Below, piece after piece: positions 24,301 to 36,300 of a DNA stretch of 64,000 bases (within the stretch, counting starts at the first letter, position 1; every line of letters starts with the position of its first letter). Source of the DNA: Aptenodytes patagonicus (taxonomy: Eukaryota > Chordata > Aves > Sphenisciformes > Spheniscidae); assembly GCF_965638725.1 (NCBI RefSeq), contig NC_134963.1, positions 7,199,501-7,263,500 on the forward strand. Direction: 5' to 3'. The translations under genes and the position numbers were made by a program. Below the pieces are notes generated by a model, which searched no databases, was not told the origin of the DNA, and was given only the letters and a program-made list of their open reading frames with translations.

Positions 24301-27300
24301 AAATCTAATCGAGCAATTCTTCATGGTAACATTTTTTTCACTCCCCACAGACAGCCTGAACCAAGGAAGCCCACAACATGCTGCAATTTGGTGCCTAAAC
24401 GCAGTGTACATTCACCCGAGTGACAGCAAAGGAAAGTGATGGTGGGGATCAGTGAGACTGTGCTAGCCCAAGATAGGGCTGTCCGAGAATCCTCAAGGCC
24501 AGCTGGTTTTGTTGCCGTTTCATTAAGAGAACTCGGCAGAGTCCAAGGTAGAACGAGGGGACTGGAAGTTCAGGTTCTGCAGAAAACACGGAAAAAGTCC
24601 TGTTCCTCAGGATAACAGCAGGTTTCTATCAGAATGAAAAGGCTGGTTAGACTTCACATGCTCCAGATGAGACAGGGAATGCTTTTTAGGAGAACATCTG
24701 CCTCCACTCCCAAGTAACCAGGAAATACGACAGTTCTGGGCAGACAGACCGCACGTCTTGCCAACGAGACCTGAACAATACTGAACTGAGAAGAGCTGCA
24801 CTCGTTAGTTATGTGACACTTGGAAGGAAACCTGCATTTTAAATGACACCATTTTGCCTTCGCTCCTTTTGCCACAACACAGCTCCCTGGAATACCAAAG
24901 GCCTCTTCCAGTCTTTTAGGAGGTTGTGCAGTTCACTAGACCTAAAGCCACCACAGTCCAAATATTACATGTAGGAAATGCAACAGGCGGCATTCCCACA
25001 TTTCCAAGACTCAGATTACATCTTCCTCGCAGAAGAGGACATAATGCAACACAAATGGCTGAAGAAGGCAAACAGACTGTTTCTCCAAGCTCTAGCAGAT
25101 CTTCCAGATTTGTGATCTTGGAGCCATCTACTCACGGGCGGAAAAGGCTATGGTGCAAGTGAACTGAGAATATTCCAGTGTGCAAGATGATCGACTAATC
25201 CCTGTGCTTCACAGATTACAGCTGTCTATCCTGGCAATGAGAGAAGGATCCCTGCTGACAGATCCACAGCAGGCAGGATGCAGACAGCAGGACTCCTTCA
25301 CAAGGTCACCTGGAAACAACGGAGGCCACAGACTGAGATTGCAGTGACCACCGCCAGCCCGTGCCTTGTGGGCTGAAGGTTCCCTTCCCTCGGGGACTTT
25401 CTGTATATCAACTCTGGCTACATACAATAGGCAGAAAGGTTTGACCAATGTTGCCGAATACTTTTCAATTTACAACTCTTTCTGAAAATAACAGGTTGCC
25501 TCAAAGATTCTGAAATAATTTAAGAAAACATGTGGGAGTGGGGAGCAGAGCTCCCACTGGCTGTTTAGGATGACAGCATTCTCTTACCACACCACTACTC
25601 AGATGCAGCATGAGTCAGTGGTTGAGCCCACACGTCTGGGACTCTTGTTAATCATCTCCACAGGCTCTCTAGGATGAAGGAGCTCGTGCGTTACTCCTGT
25701 CAGCAGCCAAAAGGATTTAGAAACTGGCCAGATCTGTAGTCACTGATCCTCAGTATTTCCAAACAGGACCCTTGAAGAAAAGTCAGCCTCTTGGTTTTAA
25801 AAATATTAGGCTTTGTTGCAGGATGGAAGAGATCTGTTCCACTGTCACTGGGAACAAGCATACCCCTCTTCTGCACATGTGCTATCTCAGAAAGGCAATA
25901 TATAAACCCATGCCTTCTACGTTCTTGCTTTTGGACCAGATCTTCCAAAGATGTCTTCACGGTGTGGCTGTCACTGGAACTGTTCCACAAGAACTAAAAC
26001 CACCATATTTAATGGCTGTAAATCTAATTTATCTTTTGGCAAGTACCAGTGTTATAAGCTGTGTAACTAAGCCCATACTTTAAGATTCCAACAGCCTGTT
26101 CAAATGTAATAGTAAAAAATAAAAAATAAAATTTAAGAGAGCCCTTTTCTCCCCTGTAAACTACCGCCAGAAAAACATCTTACATCGATTCCAGTCCTCC
26201 TGGCTGCAGCACTGTTCATGTACCTGCACAGTATGAAGTTTAAGCAAGCATACATGTGCATAGTGCTTTTTAGAGACAGAGTCCAACCAAGTAGTTTCAA
26301 ACAGTATTCTGAAATACATCCTAAATACTCTTTTTTAGTGGGAAGGGAGAGCAGGAATAAGGAGGAGAATTAAATTGCTAGATTTCCTTAGTACTGGGTA
26401 GATGGAGATTTCCACAGTTGGATAACAAAATTACTCCTGACAGAAATAGCAAGTGTCTGTTAATACATTTGGCTAAAGCATATTTAATTTATGCTTATTC
26501 CCAAGCCTCCTAAGTATCCTTCATGGGTTACGTAACCTTCTGTTAGCCTGCAGTTCTAACCTCCCAATGCAGGTGGCTTCCAAATTTATGTTAAAACATT
26601 CTCAGAACAACTCATCTTTCAAGCACAAACATGCAGTGCAACGTCACCCAGGCATCAGCGGAAACAGCATGCACAGCACTTGCACCATAGATCGGGAAAC
26701 GTCCCAGCCACTCTACCTTCTGATGACTTGTGACTTCGTCCCTGCTCCTGCCCAGCTCCTCGGCAAGTTTCACGTTCTCCTCTTGCAAAGCTGCAAGCTG
26801 CTGGGACTTCTGAGCTGCTGCCAGCTTCAGCGCTTCGCTGCGAGGACAGAGAGTACATCGTTACCATAGGAACGAGAGAGGCAAGAAAAAACTGTGGGAG
26901 AGATTCAGCTTCACAGCTTGGAAAAATACATCTAGGTCACGTGTCTAATGGGATCTATAATAAAGGTGACAATCTATACTTCAGATGCACGGGGACAGGT
27001 TTAACCCTGAAAAGCAGTAGCAGCACAAAACTCCTTTTCCTTTAAATGTATCAGATACTCAAAGAAGTGGAAGGTAAGTTCAGACTGCTAGTTCCGCATG
27101 CTTTCAATGGTTAGCAAATGCTTGGATTTAGAAATACAGGGTAGGGTTTGACAAGAGTGTTGGCGAGGCTAATAGCCTAGACTTTCTCTGAAGTGAACTC
27201 TGTAGCCAGAGGGAAAACATGAGAATTGTTTAAAAAAAAAAAGAGGGGGGGGAGGAAGGCAAAAAGAAAAAGAAAAAAAAGCAAAAGAAAAAAAAAGCTT

Positions 27301-30300
27301 ACAGTTCCGCTTATTTAAATACTCCCTACAAGGTCTGACATCCAAACATACAAGAATGTGCAAGATCACAGGAGGCAAAACAGGAAAGTATCTAATCTAT
27401 TCCATTATTTTAACAGATACAAACCTGAAACCAAGACAAAACAAAAGCTGAAGAAAAAAAAAGGATTTGCAGGTTTCATTAACCTATGTTGCCACTAAGA
27501 TGTGTGGTTTCCTTAAAGTAAGTTTATTTTCAACAAAGTTTTGAAAAAAATATTTTGCACGCCTGCCTGTAACACAAGTGACTAACACAAGTTTTTATAA
27601 GATTTGACAATCTCTTTCAAAAAATAAAAAAGATGTGCTTCATTTCATTAAACAGTAATTTTTATGACTGTGTTTTGTTTTCATGAAAAGGAATCTTCAG
27701 TACTCCCATGTGCCAACGCTGCACAGAGTTAAACCCTGACTGGAATATTAAAAATACTTTTATGACTCTGGGAGGCAGAAGAACCCCTAAGTCAGAAACT
27801 TATTCAAGCACTTCAAAATACAAGGAGTCTATGGTCTATTATTGGGCACATTTAAACTAAAGGAAGTCTGATTTACTTTTCGAGTTCAGCATGTAATATG
27901 GCTAAGATTTTCCAACCATTTCTTCTATCTGGTCTCACCTTGACCGATTTCTAATCCGACCCACCTAGACTGGATTAAACAGGCTAGCTCACATCACTGA
28001 ACATCGATTCAAATTATCTTGGTGTGAACCTACTTGCTGATGCAGGAACATACCTATTTTTAACCAAGACTGTTTGCTGAACTGCAGTACTAACCAGTTC
28101 TCCTCTTTTTGCTTTTGGCATTAAAGCGTAGATTCAGGGCATTATAAAAAAAGCACACAAAATACTGGGGTCAATTTGTGTGAAATGCTCCCCTGTGCTT
28201 AGTGCCAAGGAGCTTCAAACTGATAGCTGCAAGGGCACTTGACAGTAGGCAGTACTAAACGAATACACAACATCCAGCCGGTATTTCTGCTTTTCTTCAT
28301 CCTAGTTTTGCATGGAACGCTCTTTTACAAAGGCCACCAATGTCACTGTAGCACCCTCCCACCTCCAAAGGCGCTGTTCTAGAGGCAGCAGCATGTCCCT
28401 ACCTACAGTCACAGCTCCTGTGGGCAAAATCTTCCCTCTACTCTCCTTTGCAAAGACAAGGGAACTACCTTCATCAACTGACCTCTCAAAGGCGTTCTCT
28501 CCACCCACACTCCTGCTGATCAAGAAATGCCTATTGTCAAGCAAATTCCTTACTCTAATTAAAACAAGCAACACACAAAATAATTACGACAACAAAGATC
28601 AATTAAAAACAACTAGACAAGCTTCCACTTATCCACAATGTCTCATACCACTGATGATTAGAGACCACATTCAGCAATAGTCTATGACTAAGATTAACCT
28701 TAAGGAAAAAGAAAAAAAAAAAACAAAAACCAAACCACAAAGTGATGAGGATCATGAGAACACTTTCAGTGCTGAAGATTTTCAAGGACGTATCTTCTAT
28801 AAATAACTTCTGCTTGACAAATTACAGTCTAATATATTTTGTCTTTCCATGATACCAGAGTCTGCTAGCCCCTTGCTGTTCTAGCATTAGAGCAACTAGT
28901 CTGGAAATAATTAGTTTGCTTTGGCATTTCCCACCAGCACTGAGGCAGGTAGGAATTGCTCACGGAATGAAATCCTGCCTTCCTCAAAGGAGGCTGCTGC
29001 CTATACAAGCATGCAGGTTTTTAAAAGCAAGCAGTAAAACCTGTCAGTCAGAAACTTAGTATTAATTCTGTGTGCTGATTTCCTTTGTGTCCGGTCTTCA
29101 CCTCAGAGCAGTGGTTAAGAACTATCACAAAATGACTTATGGAACTAACAGGAATAATAATTAGCCAAAGCTGCTCTTAGCTACCAGTCCAGACTCCAAA
29201 CTAGTGCCCTCAGGTGGCAGAACTCTATACTTCCTCCGACAAACAAATTATTTCAAACGGAAATAATCCTCAGAGTGAAGGATTTGCTTCAATACCCTTC
29301 AGCAATTCAGGAGCAGCATTCTGATTTCAAGTTTTATACATGTCAAACTAATATTTAATTTTGACCTAATATCTGCCTTATAAGTGAGGATACGAGAGAG
29401 ATACTGAAAGACAATTTAAAAAAAAAAAGGAAAGGTAAATGTAACTACAAAGGAATGGTTTAACAGATGTAACATTGAAATACTTACAATTCTTTTTTAA
29501 GTTCTTCCACTTTCTTGTTCTCCAGATTTAGAAGCTCTTTTGATTTATTAAGTTCCTCTTCATTTTTCAGGTTGTTTTGTTTAAGCATGTCCAACTTAAA
29601 GAGGAAAAAAACCCTCGTTACACTAATGAAACTATACAGTTCTTAGGTGTAGCACTCAGAAAAGATACTTAGCAAAATGGGGGCCTGAGCTGAGCTGTTC
29701 CACTTTTTCATCTTTAGTCTTTAAATTAATTCAGCCTGTTTGTACTGAGAAGCATTTGTCTAACAAAAAATGTTATGAGACTTTCTGCATTCGAGTCAAG
29801 CAGCACAAAGAATTCGAAGTCCACTGAAGAGCAGCTTACAGTAATCTGATGCATATACCCTGATATAAAAGGTAAAGCTCCAAAGCACCTCCATTTTAAA
29901 TGCTATACAACTCAAAGCACTGTTGTTTTTTTTTTTAAATTCAAGCTTGTTGCTAAAATTAGCTGTTCCCTTGATCTTTATTCCTCTAAGACAACTGATA
30001 AAAAGTTCTGCTTTACCATACCTTAATTTCTGAGAAACAGTAGGCTGTATGTCGTGCTTGCACCCATAAGAAATGAATTCCTTTCGGAGGTCTTGCTGCA
30101 TGGGACAAATTGTTGTGTATCTATTTACTGAGCTTGCATCTACCGCGTAAACAGCACAAGCTTGCGAACCTTATTTGTTCACGTTCAGCAACACATTATA
30201 TTACATAACAGATAATCTTCAGCCATTCTCATGGCATTACAGGACCCTGTGGATTTTTTTTTTTTTTTTTTAAATCCAGAAAGTGAACCCCTGCCACTGT

Positions 30301-33300
30301 TAATGTCACCGCTTTTCATTCTCGAGTCATCAGATCTCGTTGGAAGTCAGTACTGTTTCAGCACAAACTGTGGCATTTAGGTTAGCCCAGCTGTTCACTA
30401 CCCATTATTACGTGAGCTGCAAAAGATGAAAGAGCCATCAAAAAGAGGCCTGCAGATCTCAAGATCTGCAGAAAAGATGCCAGTTCAATGTTAGACTAGA
30501 TACGCTGGGGCAAAAGAGTGTGAAAAAGATAATTGTGAGGACATTTTTCCCTCCTTTGAACCCTGAAGTATCACAAAGTGGTGGGAGGACGTAGACCGAA
30601 GAACAAGTCCCTAGAGGAACTGCTGTACACGTTGGACTGTGAAGTTCTTTGGGACCACTGTGCTCATCTATTTGTATAGTGCATAGCTCAGCAGAATTTG
30701 TACCTCGTCAGATCACAATTCTGATTAACAGAAAAGTGGAAAAAAAGAAGGAATGATAACGTTACACATGCCAAGATCACAAAGAGGATGTACAGAGCAA
30801 GGAGTGCACTATAGGTGAGAACTGGAGCGGTAACTTTTGTGCATTAGGAGCACTGTTACTCAGAGTTCTGTAGCACTTCATTGGAGTGTGAAGTTGCACC
30901 CCGTACTTACAACCAGGGAACTGAAGCACAGAGCGGTCACATCTAAGCAACTTATCCAAAGCTATACAGCAAGACTGATTAAGCCTTGAAGTTAAACCCA
31001 TGTCTCTTGATTCTGTGATCTGCAAAAGCTGCTGTAGCATCCAGAACTCCCATTACATAATTTTTTTTGTTGCTGCACCAAGATTTAAGGGACATGACCT
31101 TATATGCTGTAAAGTATTTGAAACCACATCCAAATTACAGAAGAACATAGGTTATATGGCTATATAAAGCGCCTAGATTTGCCATCAATATGCACTATCT
31201 AGTAAGTTTTATCAAGACTGAGTATTGTGGTGGGAAGATGACAGAATCCACTCTTGCCTAAGCTAATTCTCTGTAATTCAACAGTTGTTCCTTACCAACT
31301 AGGCAGAACATTTCATATAAAAGCATTTAAATGCGATTACTTCATTCTGTAGCTTCTCATTGGTCTGTCTAGAGTTCTCCAAAGAGGCCAAAGTTTCAAT
31401 CTTTTCTTTGTGAATGGCATCCTTCTCTTTGGTCACCTTCTCCACAGTCTGGAAAACATCTTCTGCCATTTTGGCAGCCTACATATAAAGGGGGGTGGGG
31501 GAAAAAGCAGCGTTACCAAAGGGGGCTCTGAAAGCAAAAGATGAACCACAATACTTTATGCACAGCTCCACTGTTTGCCAGCTGCTTTCCAATCAAACAA
31601 GGACTTCAGCTGGGAATTTATTTGCATTTTGAAGCTGCATAAAGTATAAAGATAAATGGACATGAGAAGATTCAATTCCATGCAGAAACAGATCATAACC
31701 CCATGCTTGTGTTACCACCGAGGAAGCCCATTTCTTCTTTTTTTAATTCCTGGATTTCTAATTACCACCATTGTGATTGCTCTTACGACTTATAGCCACT
31801 TTAGACAGTAGTAGTTCAATAGATATTCACTTCCAACAGACTGCTCTATTTTCAGAAAATGTAGAATTATAAAAAGCTGTTAAAATTTTGAAAAAAAGAA
31901 TTAAAAATCAAATAGGAGATAAAGCCAGTTATTGCATTATTTCAGTGTTGTTCATTATGCCTTCATAAAAGGAAATACTTCACAAGTATATTAAAATATC
32001 TAGGTAGGCATAATACATTCCTACAGTATATCTTGATTCCAATTTGTATTCAAAGTTATTTTATGGGCTTCAAGCCCCACAAACTGAAATTCAAAATAGT
32101 ATTTGGAATTTGTTGGTGGTGAATACAAAAGACTTCTGTGAATAAAAAGAACACCAGAATTGCCAATGTCTTTAACAGACTGAAAGTCCTATAATGTAAA
32201 TTTAAATGGTTCTCCTACACTACTTTTTATCCAATTACATTTACAGGAGCAGTACATTGTTTTGTATTTTTTGAGTAACCCAAATTTGTAATTTAACATA
32301 AAACTGCACAAAGACCTGATCTAAAACTGTATTTATTACTACTCTAGCTTTCAAGCTGCAGAGTACTTCAACAGAAGGAGCTGCTCAATTTCTCCTACCA
32401 GATTGAGGAAACAAAACTTCCTTTTATTCACAGTTTACGTTGTTTTCTTGCAACATTCAGCAACAACATAGGCTTTTATATTTATAAATAAATAAATTTA
32501 AAAAAATAGAGTTAGTGTCTTTCAGACTCACAGTTACAACTTGAAAAAAACCAAAGTAATGTAGTGAGAGAGACCATAACTCCAGCCTGTTTATAGTGAG
32601 ATGAAGTGCTGATTGTGCAATGAAGTGCAGAGAGGAAACCATTGGGTTAGTGCTCAGTATTAGTATAACCATACTTGATTGTTTAACTATGTGTTTCAAT
32701 ACCTCAATTTTTTGCGTTACTGTTTGGGCCTGGAGAGTCTCAATTTCTTTTAGTTTCAAAGCCAGATTGTTCATCTCCTCCTGCAGCATCTGATTTTTGC
32801 CCTGAGAGACCAGCAATTTGCCTGAGAGGTCACTATTAGTTTGTTTTAAAAGTGATACTTCCTTGTGCAGTTTATAATAATCCTTGGAGAATTTCTCCTT
32901 CTCTTTTAGTGTTTCTTCCTTAATGATGACCAGACTCTTCTGTTCAGCAAGCAGGCTGGCATTTTCCTGAAGTAACTGTATTTTCTCCTTCTCCATCACC
33001 TCATGCCTGTGTCGAAGATCATCTAGCCTCTTGGAGACACAGCTATGCAAGTCCTGGAGCTCTGCTTTTGATTTAGACAAGGAAACAAAGTCACTCTTCA
33101 GTCGTTCGATACTGGAAGCGAGCTGCTCTGTCTCTGCACAGAGGCTTTCTTTTTCTTTAATTATTTCCACCAGTTTAGTTTCAGATTTTTCTTTCCTCTG
33201 AACTAGAAGTTCTTTCTCAGTCAGCAATTCTTTATTTTTCTCTCTCAGCTCTTCTATCTCCTTCTCCAAGAAGCTGATGTTGCTTTGAAGTTCCATACGT

Positions 33301-36300
33301 TCCAACAAAAATGATTCCTTGTCCAGTTTTCTAGCTTCCTTTTCTATGGTTAAGTTTTCTTTCATAATCTCAACCTCTCCATTTAATTTCTGACACTCAT
33401 CTTGCAATTCAGTCCTCTCTCTGGTCAGCATTTCCCTATCAGTGGAACAGGTCTTGAATGAAGATGACAGGACCTGCTTGGCATGTGATACGGCAGCCAG
33501 TTCATTTTCTAATGTTCTTTTGGCATCCTGGGCCTCTTGCAGAAGATCTGAAAGGTCACATTTACAGGCTATTAGCTCTTGATTTTCTAGAGTCTTCTTA
33601 CTTAGTTCTTCCTTGAGGGCTTCAATGGAATCTTGGAGCATGGCATTCTCTTGGGCCAGAGCTCTCTTGGCTGAGACATCCAGTTCATGTTCTCTCTTCA
33701 TATCAGAAACTGCATTTGCAGAAGACTTGTTTTCATCAAGAAGCTCTGAGTATTTGTTCTCCAATTCATTCTTCGCTTGAAGAAGAGCTTCATGGTGCTT
33801 TTCAAATTGTAACAACTTACGAAAACCAGACTCCTTTTCTAAGTTCAGTTCATTTATTTTCTCAGTAAAGACTTTCTCAGCAAGTACAGCATCTGCTGTG
33901 GCTTTAGCAAGCTTTTCAGCAATTGCCTTATTTTCATTTAAAAGTTCCTCCCTTTCAGCCAAAAGCCTTCGTTCTGATGAAGAAAGAGCCTCTTTCTCTT
34001 GAACTAACTGGTTACACTCAGAATTGGTTCTCTCTCTTAAGGCTTTAATTTCCTCAAGAAGATGAGAGAGACTAGCAAGGGAATCCTTCAACTCCATATT
34101 GTCTTTCATCGCTTTTTTAAGTTCTTTACATTCAGTCTCGAGTTCCGTTTGCATCTCTTCCGTTCTCACTTTTAATGCTTGGTTTTCACTAACCGTATTG
34201 TCTAAACTCACACGCAGCTCTTCTATGCTTTTAAGAAGCATCTCCTTCTCGGACTGCAGACTCTGACTTGTCTGCAATAGACTGTCCATTTTATTTTCCA
34301 AGGCTGTATGTGTATTTTTAAGATCTGAGTATTTACCTAGGGCTGAATCTCTCTCTGCAGTCAGAGTTGACACTTCTTGCAGTAGCTCTTTTTGATCTCT
34401 GGCCAGGGCCTCACAAGAACTTTCCAGCTTCTGAATAACATCATCTTTGTCTTTAACAACGGCATCTTTCTCTTCCAAAAGTTTCTTCTGATAATGCTTC
34501 AGTTCTTCCCGTTCTTTGATATGCTTCTGACATACCACGTCCATGGCATCTTTGTTGGCCTGAAGTTCTTTCAGCTGTTGGAGCAAGGCTGACTCTGAAG
34601 ACCACAGAGCATCATTTTCTTGAGTTATCTTCAGAAGGTCTGCCTGTGCTGCCTCTATTTCAGAGAGTAATTTGCTTTTCTCAGAAATTAGTGCTACCTT
34701 TTCTGTGCTTTCCTGCTGGCTTTTGGCCTCAGCTTCTTCCTTCTGCTTTAGGATTTTTTTATTTTCTGAATTAAGTTCTTCATTTATTGTCCAAAGTCGT
34801 TCTTGGTCTTGTTCCATTACTGAAATCTTTGATTCCAATTCTAGAAGTTTTGATAACAAGGAACCTCTCTCTAATTTTAAAGTATTCCCCTCCTGTGCCA
34901 GAGCCTCTTTTTCTGATATCAAACCCCTCATCTTGTCTGACATTAGTTCAATCTCTTTTCTGGCTGATGCTAACACAGAGCTTAAGGGCTAAAGAAATAA
35001 AGTCAGGGAGAAGGGAAAACAAAAATGAAGTCAAGCAGACAAATGAGGAATGTGGTTTAAGGGCAAACAGAGCTATTGTAATTTAAGTTTTTAAAAAGTG
35101 TATACACTGACACACAGTCCCTGCGTGAATTCAACTGTTGACAGCCACCACTGATATTTCATTACAAAGCACCCACCATCCACAGGAAAACTTTTCCGTG
35201 GTTAAATAAATTTAAAAAAAAAAAAAAAATCATGGTTTGAAGGTTCCTCCATACAAGACTTCATCTTGTTTTTAAAACTACTCTCAACAAATTTTCTGAA
35301 TGTAAATTACTCAGAAAAGAGCCACAGAATTATTTCATGAGAATCTAAGGGAATTCAAATGCAGGGAGTTATATTAGATACTGACTTCCAATTCTCAAAT
35401 TCACCTTCTATAGCTACTTGTCCTCATGATTCTGTCCAAAACATACTGTCATAACCCATTTAATGCAAAACACCACATCAGTGGTGTATTTAAAGTTAAC
35501 TTGTGTGCCAATTTATACACTAAATATTTTGCTAAAGCATGAAACAAAGATTATAGCAAATAACTAATGAGGGATGAAAGCAAGCAGCAATGTCAAAGAA
35601 ACATGAGAAAAAAACCCAGAAATTACTAAAGTCAAGCTACATAGTAAGTAGTTGCACATAATATGGGATCATAGTACAGAACAAAATTTCAGGTCTGTAA
35701 CACTTTTAAATGAAATAGTTCACAACATTTTAAATAAAATTCATGCATTTAAAAAACAGAGAATAACATCTGGATCCAACTGATTGTGCTGAGCCAGATA
35801 TCTATGAACATAAAATGTTAACATCAAAGAACGATATTTCATGGATTCTTGTGTAATCTAGAGAAGACAACCAGTTAATTGTGTATGCTTCTCTTCCCTA
35901 ACCAATATTAATCTACCCTGGAAAAGTTCAAAAAAGAAACACTGCAAAAATCCTACTATGAAATGATGAAGCCCGGCAAAAAACAGTGATTCACTGAAAC
36001 AGAAAGATTTAAACTTTAAATTACGCGCAGAGTAACAAAGTATACGTACTTTGGCCTGTTCTGCTTCCTTTTTCAGCTCCTCGGCCTGTGTTTCCAACTC
36101 ATCGTTTTTCTTTTGTGCAATTTTCAGTGCCTCTTCTGCATCCAGCAAGTTCTGCTTCAACCCTTTGATATCTGCATCATGTTTCGTGATCATCTCAGAA
36201 GTTTCTTTTTCATACTTTGCCTGAAGATCCTTATACTGAGTTTGGCTAGTCTCGATTTGCTTTTTCTGACAGAAGATAAAACAATTGGAACACAGTTAAA

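Noticed and set aside
32457-34976. Giant frame as an independent single-exon gene starting at 34976
   Set aside because: The apparent start is GTG (Val) four codons inside a proper splice acceptor. Phase fits CLIP1 exactly and no promoter is seen.
34392-35086. Open frames on the plus strand opposite the CLIP1 giant exon
   Set aside because: They are antisense shadows of a Glu/Lys/Leu-rich coding exon; no start context, splice sites or recognisable protein.
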